This document shows, in pieces, positions 36,341 through 45,939 of a DNA stretch of 64,000 nt. How positions within the stretch are numbered: position 1 is the first letter of the stretch; every line of letters starts with the position of its first letter. Under the pieces are notes generated by a model. The model was not told the origin of the DNA. It was given only the letters and a program-made list of their open reading frames with translations, and ran no database searches. This stretch comes from Methylophilus sp. 5 (GTDB lineage Bacteria > Pseudomonadota > Gammaproteobacteria > Burkholderiales > Methylophilaceae): the NCBI RefSeq assembly GCF_000515275.1, contig NZ_KI911560.1:868001-932000 (forward strand), written 5' to 3'. Position numbers and translations under genes: made by a program.

Positions 36341-37699
36341 ATGTCAACGATGAACTATGTCTGGTCAATGCTGTTTACCTGCCTGTGCAGCCTGACACTA
36401 CTTGCGCAGGCCGAAGAGGCGGATACCTTAGGCCTGGTCGTGGGTAATCAGCAAGTGTATGTGCATGCCAAACCAGTCAAACGTGTCGCCATAGGCAACC
36501 CTGACATTGCGGGCATCAGCATGCTGACATCACGCAATATCATGATCACAGGCAAGCAAGTGGGCGTGACCGAGCTCTCAATCTGGGAAAGTGAACAGGC
36601 AGCCGCCCCCGCTAAAAAAATCAAACTGGTCGTGAGTATCAGCACGGCGGTTGAAGCGCAGAGGCTGCAATTTTCAAAATCAATCAAGTTATTACCTGCG
36701 GGCAATCAGGTTGCAATTGCTGGTGAGGCTGATTCGTTGGAAGACCACGCATTAGCACGGCAGGCGATTGATAAAAATGCCACCCCGACGCCCATAGATA
36801 CCACCGAAAGCAGCTTTAACAGTCAGGTGCAAATTGATATCAAGGTGGTCGAAGTGAGCCGCCAGAATATGATGCGTGCCGGATTTTTCCTTGGCAAAAA
36901 TAGCCGCAACTCGACCATTGCCATCGGCTCCCCGGGCAATCTGAGTGGCGTGCAATCTGGCGATAATGGGTTTACGCTTAATAGCGCCTCAGGCTTTCTG
37001 CCAACATCGAGTGCATTCAACTTTGTGGCAGGCAATGCCAGCAGCGGCTTGCTCGGCACCTTGAGTATTCTGGAGGCCAACGGATTTGCCTACACGCTGG
37101 CAGAACCTAGCCTGACGGCGCTGTCTGGTCAAAGTGCCAGCTTTTTAGCCGGCGGTGAGTTTCCCATCCCCATTCAGTCAGGCGCTGGCGGTTTGGGCGG
37201 CGTGACCATACGCTACAAAGAGTATGGCGTGCGCCTGATGCTGACGCCAACGGTGCTGGATGCCAACAGAATTTTCCTGAAAGTCTCGCCTGAGGTCAGT
37301 GAAATAGACTTTTCTAACGCGGTGCAAAGCGGTGGCGTCTCGGTGCCAGGCTTGCGTGTGCGTAGAACAGATACCAGCGTCTCGCTTGGCGATGGCGAAA
37401 GCTTCGTGTTGAGCGGCCTGGTCAGCCGTAACACGCTGCAAAACCTCGACAAAGTGCCAGGGCTAGGCAACTTACCGATTATCGGCGCTTTTTTCCGCTC
37501 AACCCGATTCGAGCGTGAAGATAAAGAATTACTCATGATTGTCACCCCGCACCTGGTGCGCCCCATCGCCAAAGATGCCGCCATGCCCGCGTTGCCCGGC
37601 GGTAATCTGCGCGACTACAACCCCAGTTTTAGTGACTTATTCTTTCAAAAAGGGCCCCAGCCAGAAACCGGCATCCCGACCACCGGTTTTTCGAGGTAA
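36341..37699 (+). CDS. cpaC: Tad secretin CpaC (RcpA)
   Basis: 452 aa. A signal peptide (to about LLAQAEE) is followed by a pilus-secretin N-domain (GNQQVYVHAKPVKRVAIGNP, ITGKQVGVTELSIWE), a BON-like region (LLPAGNQVAIAGEADSLED) and the secretin core (QIDIKVVEVSRQNMMRAG, AEPSLTALSGQSASFLAGGE, VPGLGNLPIIGAFFRS). It forms the outer-membrane pore for the Flp pilus. The last 50 residues end without a large S-domain. AAGGG precedes the ATG. Confidence 0.94.
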   Translation: MSTMNYVWSMLFTCLCSLTLLAQAEEADTLGLVVGNQQVYVHAKPVKRVAIGNPDIAGISMLTSRNIMITGKQVGVTELSIWESEQAAAPAKKIKLVVSISTAVEAQRLQFSKSIKLLPAGNQVAIAGEADSLEDHALARQAIDKNATPTPIDTTESSFNSQVQIDIKVVEVSRQNMMRAGFFLGKNSRNSTIAIGSPGNLSGVQSGDNGFTLNSASGFLPTSSAFNFVAGNASSGLLGTLSILEANGFAYTLAEPSLTALSGQSASFLAGGEFPIPIQSGAGGLGGVTIRYKEYGVRLMLTPTVLDANRIFLKVSPEVSEIDFSNAVQSGGVSVPGLRVRRTDTSVSLGDGESFVLSGLVSRNTLQNLDKVPGLGNLPIIGAFFRSTRFEREDKELLMIVTPHLVRPIAKDAAMPALPGGNLRDYNPSFSDLFFQKGPQPETGIPTTGFSR

Positions 37700-37704
37700 T
37701 CAAG

Positions 37705-38913
37705 ATGAGTGAACGCGACTGCTTTATTGCCATCACCCTGACTCAAGACTGCCTGCAATGGTTGAGCCAATCCCTCAGAGATGAGGGCGACGTGATTCCT
37801 GCCGACTCACCGACTGTGGATCGCATCGTCCAACTCTCGGATGCGGTAGGTGCGGCCACTATTTTTATACAGCTGAATCCAGCAGACTATCGACAAGAAG
37901 CATTACTGATTGAAGGCATCATTGCGGCCAAACCGTTTTTGCCGGTGATTGTAGTGGCAGATTCTTTTGACCAGAACCTGTTGTTAACCGTGATGCGCCT
38001 GGGTGCACGCGACTTTATCAAGACCGACACACGCGGCAGCGAAGTGGTCGCCGAAATCAAACGCTTGAAACCACGCGATGCCGCCCTGCATGCCACACAA
38101 GGCGAGGGTGGCGGCAAAATCACGGCCGTGATCAGTGCCCGACCAGGCAGTGACTCGCCGATGCTGGCGCTGCACTTGGCGCTGGCGGTGCAAGAGACAG
38201 AACCCACGTTGTTGCTCGACCTGGGTGTGCCGCATGGCGACGCCATGTTATACCTGGGCCTGACCTCGTCTTACAGTTTTATTGATGCTATCCGCAGCCT
38301 GCGCAGAATCGACTCTACACTGATTCAAACCGGCTTTGGCAGACACAAGAGCGGCCTCACCGTGCTGTCTATGCCAGAAGACCCTTGGGCAGGCGCACAA
38401 TTTACTGCCGCCGATGTCTGCGTACTATTACGCAGCTTGCGTCGGCACTTTCCCAGAATCGTGGTCAATCTTGGCGGGATGGTCGGCTCAGACTTCCTGC
38501 TGCTGCTATTAGGTAATGTCGACCAGGTAGTGCTGTTGGTTGAGCAAAGCGTGCCGAGTTGCCGCCAGAACATGCAACTGATCAAACATCTGCGTGAAGA
38601 AAAAGTGCCGTTAAAGGGCGCAGGCGTGGTGGTGGATCATTATTTATCAAAAATGCCGCCAGACGCCGAGAGCATTGCGCAGTCGTTTGGCCTGCCTTTG
38701 CTGGCGACCTTATCCTCCTCGGGGATGGCGCGCCTGGCAACCATGAACTCAGGCGAGAGCATGTTTGAGTTGTCGCCCAATGACCCCTACAGCGTGAGCG
38801 TACGCAACCTGGCCGAAAAACTGCTGGACGCACCGACCGCAAGTACTGAGAAAAAAGACGGCCTGCTGCACAGGCTGATTTCTGCAATCACACCCGCGCG
38901 TGAAAAACGATAG
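37705..38913 (+). CDS. cpaE: CpaE/TadZ-type pilus localisation protein with degenerate P-loop
   Basis: 402 aa: a response-regulator-like pseudo-receiver at the N-terminus (about 1-125) and a ParA/MinD-like ATPase fold (about 135-380). Where CpaE/TadZ usually has a Walker A motif of the KGGxGxT kind, this protein reads ISARPGSDSPMLALHL, with no Lys or Gly pair, so ATP binding is likely lost or altered. The later LLLDLGVPHGDAMLYLGL and IVVNLGGMVGSDFLLLLL strands retain the fold. The role is polar placement of the Tad machine. It overlaps no neighbour; cpaF starts 11 bp later. Confidence 0.88.
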   Translation: MSERDCFIAITLTQDCLQWLSQSLRDEGDVIPADSPTVDRIVQLSDAVGAATIFIQLNPADYRQEALLIEGIIAAKPFLPVIVVADSFDQNLLLTVMRLGARDFIKTDTRGSEVVAEIKRLKPRDAALHATQGEGGGKITAVISARPGSDSPMLALHLALAVQETEPTLLLDLGVPHGDAMLYLGLTSSYSFIDAIRSLRRIDSTLIQTGFGRHKSGLTVLSMPEDPWAGAQFTAADVCVLLRSLRRHFPRIVVNLGGMVGSDFLLLLLGNVDQVVLLVEQSVPSCRQNMQLIKHLREEKVPLKGAGVVVDHYLSKMPPDAESIAQSFGLPLLATLSSSGMARLATMNSGESMFELSPNDPYSVSVRNLAEKLLDAPTASTEKKDGLLHRLISAITPAREKR

Positions 38914-38923
38914 AGGAATAATC

Positions 38924-40189
38924 ATGAACCTTCAACTGCGTGGATTTGATTATGGCCTGAAACAAGCACAAGACTATCAGGAGCTTAAGTTTCAGCTGCA
39001 TCAGCACCTGATTGCAGAAATTGAACGCGACCATATTGGCCTGTTAGAGCTGGCACGCAGTGACATCGCCGCTTATGTCAGAGAAAAGGTCATCGCCTAC
39101 GTGGCTGATCGACACCTGCCGATCAGCGGCTACGATCTGGAAAACCTGGTAGAAGAAGTGGTCGACGAGCTGGCGGGTTATGGCCCGCTGGAGAGTTTGA
39201 TCAAAGATGATCGTATTAACGATATTCTGGTGAATGGTCCGACAAAAATTTTTATAGAACGTGATGGGCGGCTCGAAATCACCTCATTACGATTTATTGA
39301 TAATGAGCATGTGCTGCGTGTGATCCGCCGTATTCTCGCGCACCTGGGGCGCCGGATTGATGAAGCCAGCCCGATGGTCGATGCACGCCTGCCGGACGGT
39401 AGCCGCGTCAATGCGATTATCCCGCCGCTAGCACTCGATGGCCCTTGCCTGTCTATTCGTAAGTTTCGTAAACAACCTTTGCTTTCTGGTGACTTGCTGC
39501 AATACGGCACGCTAGACAACGACATGCTGGCGTTTCTGACCGCGGCAGTCGAGCGGCGCTGCAACCTGATTGTCAGTGGTGGCACCGGCGCAGGCAAAAC
39601 AACCTTATTAAATGTATTGAGCCGCTTTATTCCGCACAGTGAGCGCATTGTGACAATTGAAGATGCCGCCGAGCTGCAATTGGAGCACGACCATGTGGTG
39701 AGGCTTGAAACCAGGCCATCCAATATAGATGACCATGGCGAAATCACGGCACGCGAGCTGGTCAAAAATGCGTTGCGCATGCGGCCTGACCGTATTGTGC
39801 TGGGCGAAGTGCGTGGCGAAGAAGTGATGGATGTGCTGCAGGCGATGAATACCGGCCATGATGGCTGTATGAGCACCGTGCATGCAAACAGCCCTGAGGA
39901 CGCCATGCTGCGCTTTGAAATGCTGGCAGGCTTAGCCAAGTTTCATGGTACAGAAGCGACCTTGCGCAAAATGATTGCTGCCGGCATTGAGATCGTCGTG
40001 CAAATCGCCCGTATGCCCAACGGGCAACGCAAAGTGATATCAATTACCGAAATTGCTGGCGTACGTGATGGCCAATTCGTGCTCAATGAGCTGTATGCCT
40101 ATGACGCAACAAGCGGGCAATTTGCCCACCCGATGGTACGCCCGTGCAATAAAAAACTACAAGACCTGGCGCTTAGGAGGCTGGCATGA
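38924..40189 (+). CDS. cpaF: Tad secretion ATPase CpaF (TadA)
   Basis: 421 aa from the ATG at 38924 (AGAGGAATAATC upstream; the longer frame overlaps cpaE). Hexameric GspE-family ATPase with Walker A SGGTGAGKTTLLN (about 223-235), an Asp-box region IVTIEDAAELQL, and RMRPDRIVLGEVRGEE plus MSTVHANSPEDAMLR for Walker B and the His box. It powers Flp pilus extension and, in some systems, retraction. Its TGA overlaps the tadB ATG. Confidence 0.95.
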   Translation: MNLQLRGFDYGLKQAQDYQELKFQLHQHLIAEIERDHIGLLELARSDIAAYVREKVIAYVADRHLPISGYDLENLVEEVVDELAGYGPLESLIKDDRINDILVNGPTKIFIERDGRLEITSLRFIDNEHVLRVIRRILAHLGRRIDEASPMVDARLPDGSRVNAIIPPLALDGPCLSIRKFRKQPLLSGDLLQYGTLDNDMLAFLTAAVERRCNLIVSGGTGAGKTTLLNVLSRFIPHSERIVTIEDAAELQLEHDHVVRLETRPSNIDDHGEITARELVKNALRMRPDRIVLGEVRGEEVMDVLQAMNTGHDGCMSTVHANSPEDAMLRFEMLAGLAKFHGTEATLRKMIAAGIEIVVQIARMPNGQRKVISITEIAGVRDGQFVLNELYAYDATSGQFAHPMVRPCNKKLQDLALRRLA

Positions 40190-41103
40190 AAACGCTGGCA
40201 GCCTCGTTTATCGTCGGCGCCATCGTGATGCTGCTCCTGGCCGTGTGGATGTTCAGGCATAGCAAAGAGGCCCATTTACGCGAGCGCATGATGCATCACT
40301 TTAGAGAGGTGCTCCCTTATGGCAGTACCGTTTCAGGGGGGGCCTCTGCGGTCGAGCAGACTTACTGGCACCTGCTTAAGGTACGTGCCTCTATCTATGC
40401 CGGATTTGAGCTGCAAAAAAAACATCTGTTTGCTATCCCGCTGGCCTTTATGTGCACCGGCCTGGTGGGTTGGCTTATCTATGGCCTGGTGGGCGCCAGC
40501 CTGTTTTTTAGCACCACAGTGTTTATTTTCGGCTTTTTATTGCCATACAGCCGCTTGCATCATCGTCGGTCACAAACCGTTGCCCAGATTCCGTTGTTTA
40601 TTGACCAGGTACTGCGTAGCCTGAGTACAGGCCGCAGCCTGGAAAGCGCAATGCGGTTTGCTGCAGAAGAAGCGCTGCCCCCATTGCGCGACGTGCTGGA
40701 TCGCGTGATTCGCGCAGCAGATCTGGGTGCCGACATGATTGAAAGCCTGACCGAGGCGGCCAAGCTCCACAACCTGCGCGAACTTAACCTGATTGCACTG
40801 GCCATGCGCATCAGCAACCACCACGGCAGTAGCCCGCGCGACATGCTCGATAGCGTGGTGAAAATGATACGCCAGCAGGAGCTGGCACGGCGCGAGCTGG
40901 CAGCAATGACTGGCGAAACAAGAATGTCAGCCTGGGTGCTGGGATTAACACCCATCGCCATCGCAGCCTACATCATGCTCATGAACCCAAGTTACCTCAA
41001 CATGCTGCTAGAAGATGCCGCCGGGCAAACCATGGTGACCACAGCGCTTGTGCTCGAAGGGCTGGGAGCCCTTATTCTTTGGCGCATGCTGCGGAGCGTT
41101 TAA
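40186..41103 (+). CDS. tadB: Tad inner-membrane platform protein TadB
   Basis: 305 aa with N-terminal membrane helix, paired helices near 85-125 and C-terminal helices. The T2SSF domain (IPLFIDQVLRSLSTGRSLES, LRDVLDRVIRAADLGADMIE, ISNHHGSSPRDMLDSVVKMI) is the GspF-like fold that contacts the ATPase. Overlaps cpaF by 4 bp (ATGA). Confidence 0.93.
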   Translation: MKTLAASFIVGAIVMLLLAVWMFRHSKEAHLRERMMHHFREVLPYGSTVSGGASAVEQTYWHLLKVRASIYAGFELQKKHLFAIPLAFMCTGLVGWLIYGLVGASLFFSTTVFIFGFLLPYSRLHHRRSQTVAQIPLFIDQVLRSLSTGRSLESAMRFAAEEALPPLRDVLDRVIRAADLGADMIESLTEAAKLHNLRELNLIALAMRISNHHGSSPRDMLDSVVKMIRQQELARRELAAMTGETRMSAWVLGLTPIAIAAYIMLMNPSYLNMLLEDAAGQTMVTTALVLEGLGALILWRMLRSV

Positions 41104-41105
41104 CC

Positions 41106-42023
41106 ATGAATATTGCGTGGTCAATCTCCATATTACTCATGCTACTGGCGGCCGGGCTATTATTTTACAGCGCGCAAAAAAATAGCCACCCAAGGCATAT
41201 CCAACGCCGCTTTCGTGCAGCCCTGCAGCAAGAAGGAATTCACCTGCCAGCGCAACTGGGCACCCTGGATTTTGAAGAAGCAGTGCAAGACATGCTGGGC
41301 AAGGCGTCACGCGGTGAAATAGAAGAAATGCAACGCTTGCTGGTACAAGCCGGTTGGCCCGGTGCCAAGGCAAAGTGTATGTTTCTGCTGTTTGCATGGC
41401 TACTGCCGGTGGCACTCGGTGTATTGGCGGCCATTTATGCCATCGTCAACCAGGACACCTGGCTCAATGTGCTGTTTCATTTGCTGTTTGCATTTGCGGC
41501 CAGCTTTGTACTGATTCGCCGCTTGCTGCGTTGGAAAGCGCAACACCGGCGTGATGCCATTCGCAAAGAAGTGATCCCCTTTTTGCACTTGCTCCGCATG
41601 CTGTTTGATGCAGGTCTTGCCATGGAGCATATTCTGCTGGTGATCGAGCAACAGGGGAGAGACCTGATTCCTCACCTGGCGCAAGAGCTGCAGCTGGTAA
41701 TCAAACGCATACAAACCGGGCAAGACCGGGCGGATGCGCTGGTTGAAATGGCCACCCCGTTAGAAGTGGTAGAGTTGAACGACACCATCGCCATGCTTAA
41801 ACAAGTCACGCGTTACGGCGGCAATATCCGCGACTCCCTTAGCGAATATACGACCTTGATCGAGCAACGCCAGGTGTCTGAGCTACGCGAATATGTGAGC
41901 AAGCTCTCTGCCAAAATGACGGTTGTCATGATTTTATTTTTGTTCCCGGCACTGATGATATTTTTGGCAGGGCCAGGGTTTGTGGGGCTGGCCAAGGCAC
42001 TGAAAGGGGTAAATGGTTTATGA
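41106..42023 (+). CDS. tadC: Tad inner-membrane platform protein TadC
   Basis: 305 aa from the ATG at 41106, directly after the tadB stop; an earlier in-frame codon at 41079 lies inside tadB. T2SSF domain (IPFLHLLRMLFDAGLAMEHI, LDEL-like LAQELQLVIKRIQTGQDRAD, LKQVTRYGGNIRDSLSEYTT) and C-terminal helices. It pairs with TadB to form the platform. Overlaps tadD by 4 bp. Confidence 0.93.
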   Translation: MNIAWSISILLMLLAAGLLFYSAQKNSHPRHIQRRFRAALQQEGIHLPAQLGTLDFEEAVQDMLGKASRGEIEEMQRLLVQAGWPGAKAKCMFLLFAWLLPVALGVLAAIYAIVNQDTWLNVLFHLLFAFAASFVLIRRLLRWKAQHRRDAIRKEVIPFLHLLRMLFDAGLAMEHILLVIEQQGRDLIPHLAQELQLVIKRIQTGQDRADALVEMATPLEVVELNDTIAMLKQVTRYGGNIRDSLSEYTTLIEQRQVSELREYVSKLSAKMTVVMILFLFPALMIFLAGPGFVGLAKALKGVNGL

Positions 42024-42724
42024 AAACAATCACCATCATGCTGGCATTGGCGGCCAGCTTATTGCATGGCTTACCGCATGCATTAGCCGCCGACACCGAA
42101 ACAGCACGGCCACTAAAAATCCCGGCCAATAAGGCCTGCACAGAGGTGTCTCCTGAAGAAACGACCAAGCTTGGCCTGATTCAGCAAATGTTGGCAGAAG
42201 GCAAGCCGCATGCGGCACTTGCACATCTGGAGGCAGCAAGAATCAAAAATGAACAGGCCGAGTTACTGCGCGCACATGGCTTACGCCAAACCGGACGCGC
42301 CTTGCAGGCACAGGTCATTTATGAACAGCTCGTCAATAGCTGCGTCTCCGGGCAGGCTTATCGTGGCCTGGGCTTAATTGCCAGCAACGCCGGTCATCTG
42401 CGGGAGTCGCTGCGCTATCTCAAAGCCGCCAGTACGGCGCTGCCAACCGAACATACCATCCGCAATGATCATGGTTATGTGTTGATGCAGTCGGGCGAGC
42501 CTGAGCCTGCTTTACATGAATTTTTAACCGCGGTAGAGCTGGCACCAGGTTATCGACAGGCCGCTCACAACCTTATTTTGCTGCTTTACCGGCAAGGGGA
42601 TACCGCCAGGGCAGAGGCATTTGCCAAGCAGTTCGGCATCGCCGCCGATGAAATGCAACAACTGCAAAAAATGACGCCAGAAAGCAACCGAGCCAGCCCT
42701 GAATCAGCCAGGAGCCCCTTATGA
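42020..42724 (+). CDS. tadD: TadD-like TPR protein
   Basis: 234 aa. A signal peptide (to about HALAAD; no lipobox Cys evident, unlike many TadD lipoproteins) is followed by TPR-like helices (PHAALAHLEAARIKNEQAEL, AYRGLGLIASNAGHLRESLR, RNDHGYVLMQSGEPEPALHE). TadD helps secretin assembly as a pilotin-like periplasmic factor. Its ATG overlaps the tadC stop and its stop overlaps the next start. Confidence 0.85.
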   Translation: MKTITIMLALAASLLHGLPHALAADTETARPLKIPANKACTEVSPEETTKLGLIQQMLAEGKPHAALAHLEAARIKNEQAELLRAHGLRQTGRALQAQVIYEQLVNSCVSGQAYRGLGLIASNAGHLRESLRYLKAASTALPTEHTIRNDHGYVLMQSGEPEPALHEFLTAVELAPGYRQAAHNLILLLYRQGDTARAEAFAKQFGIAADEMQQLQKMTPESNRASPESARSPL

Positions 42725-42990
42725 AACGCCTCATTATTCTCATGCTAAGTGGATTTTTAAGCATGCATTACGCCATGGCGGAAGACATGCCAAGCCCGCC
42801 ATCGACACCAGCGCGTGCGCTGTCGCCAACGCAGCAATGGCTAGAACTGCAACGCTCGAACAAAGCCGCCTCAACGCAAGCCCAGCCCATGTCGGGCGAG
42901 GTGATGGATAGAGTGCATAAACGCTACCTGAAGAGCTTTGAAAAGCCGATTCCAGAGTATTACGAGCATGAGATGCCCACCACCCGCTAA
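42721..42990 (+). CDS. DUF3613 protein of the tad operon
   Basis: 89 aa. A signal peptide (to about YAMAED) is followed by SPTQQWLELQRSNKAASTQA and the DUF3613 C-terminal block EVMDRVHKRYLKSFEKPIPE. This small exported family is found in tad operons of beta- and gammaproteobacteria; its role is unknown. It overlaps tadD by 4 bp and the next gene by about 23 bp. Confidence 0.85.
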   Translation: MKRLIILMLSGFLSMHYAMAEDMPSPPSTPARALSPTQQWLELQRSNKAASTQAQPMSGEVMDRVHKRYLKSFEKPIPEYYEHEMPTTR

Positions 42991-44596
42991 CGCGCACGCT
43001 CAGCGCGGAGCCATTGGCCTCGCTGGTGGGTTGATTCTGCTGATGGCTTTGCTGTTGACCGCCCTGGTGGTAGACAGTGGTCGCCTCTGGATGCAAAAAA
43101 AACAGCTGCAATCTATTGCCGATATGTCTGCCATTCATGCTGCGCGCCATCTTAGTTGTGACGCCAATCTGCAGAATATTATCCAAATGGCACAACTTGC
43201 TGCCGTGAATAATGGCTTTGGTGGGCAACTGGCTGATAGCCCTAATCAGGTCTTGCTAGGCCGGCTAGATACCGTGCAAGGCATACGGCAGTTCACCGCC
43301 GATGGCAGTCATCAGGCGATTTATGTCAGGGCAACCAAAGAGGTCGCAAAAAGCCTGATCGCCGGTGGGCTTATAGGTGGCACGATCACCTTGCGTGCCG
43401 AGGCGGTATCGGTGTCTGACCCGCCAATAGCTGTTTTTGGCGTGGGCAGTTTTACTAGCAGTCTCAGTAGCCAACAGTCTGTGCTACTCAATGGGCTGCT
43501 AGGTGGCATGCTGGGCGGGCCGCTTAATTTAGACGCCTTGACCTATCGCGGTATCGCAACGACCAAAGTCACCCTGCACGACATTCTGGCCGTGTCTGGC
43601 CAGGCGGGCACCCTGGAAGGCTTGCTGAATACCAATATGCAGATTGGAGATTTGCTGGAACTGATCGCCAATGCCGCCAGCCAAAATGGCGCTGCGAATT
43701 TACAAGCGATTACGGCCCTGCAAAATATTGCCGCGATTGCGGTGAAAAATGCCCCGATCAAGCTAGGCGATGTACTGGCCGTGACCACGCCCGACACCAA
43801 TGCAGCCGCCATCATCGGTCTGAATGCGTTGTCATTGATTACGACTGCAGCGATGATCGCCAACGGCACCAATGCCATTAGCCTACCATTGGCGCTCAAT
43901 GTCGCTTCTATCGCCAATGTTAACGCACAGGTCACCGTGATTGAGCCGCCACAGCTGACCGTTGGCCCTGCTGCCGGCAGTGGCAATTTGTGCACCATCG
44001 CGCGAACGGCACAAATCAGAGCGCGGGTGGGCGTGCTGGTCAATATTCCATTGCTTGCACGCATAGACCTGGCCTTGAATACCGAAGTGGCACAAGGCTC
44101 AGCCGGGTTGCGTAGCATTCAGCAAAATGATGGCGTCTCGGTGGTCGAAGTAGAAGCCAGCCCTGGCATCGCCGCGCTCACACTCACCAACAATGCCGGC
44201 AGCGGGCCAGCAAGAGTGTCTACCTTATTGAGTATTCCGGTGGCAGATATAGGCTTAAATCTGCCGTTGCAACCGCCCGGTTCACAAACGCTTGAATACT
44301 CAGTTGCACATCCGGTTGACAGTCACCTGCCACAAACACAATCGGTTGCCAGCCCGATTGGGAGTAGCCTGGAAAATGCCCTGTCCAAACAAAATGTATT
44401 GAGTGTGACCATTTTGAGTATTCTTAATCTGGGGCTAGTGAATAATGTGATTTCCACCATCGTTAGCCCGCTACTGTCAGAGATTGGCCGAGTCTTGCTA
44501 GACCCGCTGCTGGATTTACTAGGCATCCGCGTCGGCGGGATGGACGTCACCCTGGATGATTTGCAATATCGGCAGGCTAAACCGTTGGCAATATAA
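42968..44596 (+). CDS. tadG: TadG-like pilus-assembly protein
   Basis: About 542 aa from the ATG at 42968; a TTG at 42938 in the same frame is less likely. The N-terminal TadG/TadE-like anchor (QRGAIGLAGGLILLMALLLT) is followed by the conserved DSGRLWMQKKQLQSIADMSA block found in TadG proteins. The large periplasmic region is Ala/Leu/Asn-rich with repetitive beta or helix character and no von Willebrand domain visible. Probably a minor pilin or anchor. Last gene of the operon, ending 33 bp before a strong terminator. Confidence 0.85.
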   Translation: MRCPPPANAHAQRGAIGLAGGLILLMALLLTALVVDSGRLWMQKKQLQSIADMSAIHAARHLSCDANLQNIIQMAQLAAVNNGFGGQLADSPNQVLLGRLDTVQGIRQFTADGSHQAIYVRATKEVAKSLIAGGLIGGTITLRAEAVSVSDPPIAVFGVGSFTSSLSSQQSVLLNGLLGGMLGGPLNLDALTYRGIATTKVTLHDILAVSGQAGTLEGLLNTNMQIGDLLELIANAASQNGAANLQAITALQNIAAIAVKNAPIKLGDVLAVTTPDTNAAAIIGLNALSLITTAAMIANGTNAISLPLALNVASIANVNAQVTVIEPPQLTVGPAAGSGNLCTIARTAQIRARVGVLVNIPLLARIDLALNTEVAQGSAGLRSIQQNDGVSVVEVEASPGIAALTLTNNAGSGPARVSTLLSIPVADIGLNLPLQPPGSQTLEYSVAHPVDSHLPQTQSVASPIGSSLENALSKQNVLSVTILSILNLGLVNNVISTIVSPLLSEIGRVLLDPLLDLLGIRVGGMDVTLDDLQYRQAKPLAI

Positions 44597-44628
44597 AGAG
44601 AGCACCAGGCAATAGGCGAGAAAAAAGC

Positions 44629-44658
44629 AAAAGGCACCTCGGAGGAGATGCCTTTTTT
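44629..44658 (+). terminator. Terminator of the tad operon
   Basis: AAAAGGCA, a 12-nt loop and TGCCTTTTTT form a clear rho-independent terminator 33 bp after tadG. Confidence 0.92.
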
Positions 44659-45081
44659 AACATTGGATCAATATGCAAATTGTCGAATGGGTTTAGGCCT
44701 TGCTCTACCCCGTTAAAAATAAGTGACCCTACTTTTAACGGTCCTAGTGGTAAATCAAGTCCTGACCGCCATCATGATGCGAAGCCCGCTTTCTGCCTAT
44801 AGGAGTTTATCCCGAATATATGGCTAGCTTGGTGCATCATGCTCAGCGACTGCTACATAACACAGCATCCCGCCGTCGAGTGTCAGCACATGGTGACTTG
44901 CTGAAAGCCATACGTAAAATCTTGAATCCGATGATTAAGCCCATATAATAACCAACAGTCTGGGCCGGGATGATCATCGTTGAAATGAGTCCTGTTTAAT
45001 CAATGTGACACTTAAATACTATAAACTCAAAGTGACGCATCACCGCCCACTTAACAAACAACGCTAATCGCAGCTAATCAC
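44659..45081. other. Intergenic region, no convincing gene
   Basis: About 420 bp between the tad terminator and a coiled-coil protein gene. The only notable ORF (44820-44948, 42 codons, beginning MASLVHHAQRLLHN) lacks a ribosome site and resembles nothing I recognise. No repeats of the attC-like kind are seen. Confidence 0.4.
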
Positions 45082-45765
45082 ATGCACACTCAGCCTCGCT
45101 TCAAGTTAACGCTTTTATTGCTCGCCTTCTTATTCAGCACGCTTGCCTGGTGTGAAGAGCCCCTGAAGCCGGCCATCAAACTGCCTGGTATCTACAGCGT
45201 TTGGAAAACGCAAACGAAAGACATGCCAAGCATCACCATCGACGCTTTAGAGCAATGCATCATCAATGACCATGAGTTTCAGCAGCAGTATGCAAGCTTT
45301 CTGCAAGACTCGAAAAGCATTAACGATGAAATCCCGCTGGCTGAAGAAAAGGTCAATAAAAACCAGACTGCCCGGCAATCACTGGAGAGTGAAGCCTTAT
45401 TGATCAACGAGGCAAAAGAAAAGCTACATACCCGCGCAGCACTTCTTGATCAAACAAAAACAGAACTCTCTGCACTCACGGCAAAAAAAGTAGACGCAGC
45501 GACAGCAAAAAAAATAAATAACCAGGTCGATCAATTTAATAAAGAAATAAAAACCCAGAATGAGAATGCCGCCACCTTAAATGCACGCATTCAACAGTTT
45601 CAAATAGCGCAAACAAGCTACAACGAGTCGGTGACCCAATTGAAAACCAGCATTGACCAATTAAACGAGAAAACCACCAAACTCAATGAGCGCAAGCAAG
45701 ATTTTAATGCCTTAATTGCGTCGCATCGCGAACAATGCGAAGGCGAAAGAAAATTGGAAAAGTAA
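45082..45765 (+). CDS. Exported coiled-coil protein of unknown function
   Basis: 227 aa. A signal peptide (LTLLLLAFLFSTLAWCEE) is followed by a short globular region with a Cys (LEQCIIND), then a long helical coiled coil from about 85 to 220 rich in Lys, Glu, Gln and Asn (SLESEALLINEAKEKLHTRA, LNARIQQFQIAQTSYNES, DQLNEKTTKLNERKQDF). It ends with another Cys (REQCEGERK). Family not recognised. The stop is followed by the minus-strand stress cassette, with convergent orientation. Confidence 0.65.
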   Translation: MHTQPRFKLTLLLLAFLFSTLAWCEEPLKPAIKLPGIYSVWKTQTKDMPSITIDALEQCIINDHEFQQQYASFLQDSKSINDEIPLAEEKVNKNQTARQSLESEALLINEAKEKLHTRAALLDQTKTELSALTAKKVDAATAKKINNQVDQFNKEIKTQNENAATLNARIQQFQIAQTSYNESVTQLKTSIDQLNEKTTKLNERKQDFNALIASHREQCEGERKLEK

Positions 45766-45939
45766 CGCTTCAAACTAACAACCACTCTCAGCGGTCATCA
45801 ATGCCATTGGCTGTTTATTAAATCAATATGCGTTGAGTAAATACACATGCACGCATGCCCACAAAACAAAAACATCAGGCACTCGCACCGTCGTCGCAAT
45901 ACGCTGTAAACCGGTGGGTAACGTGTTCAGAGGTGAAAA

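Noticed and set aside
39178..39939. 253-codon minus-strand ORF inside cpaF
   Set aside because: Ser/Arg-rich translation antisense to a strongly conserved ATPase; no ribosome site or family resemblance.
44820..44948. 42-codon ORF after the tad operon
   Set aside because: No ribosome site and no recognisable similarity; treated as intergenic.
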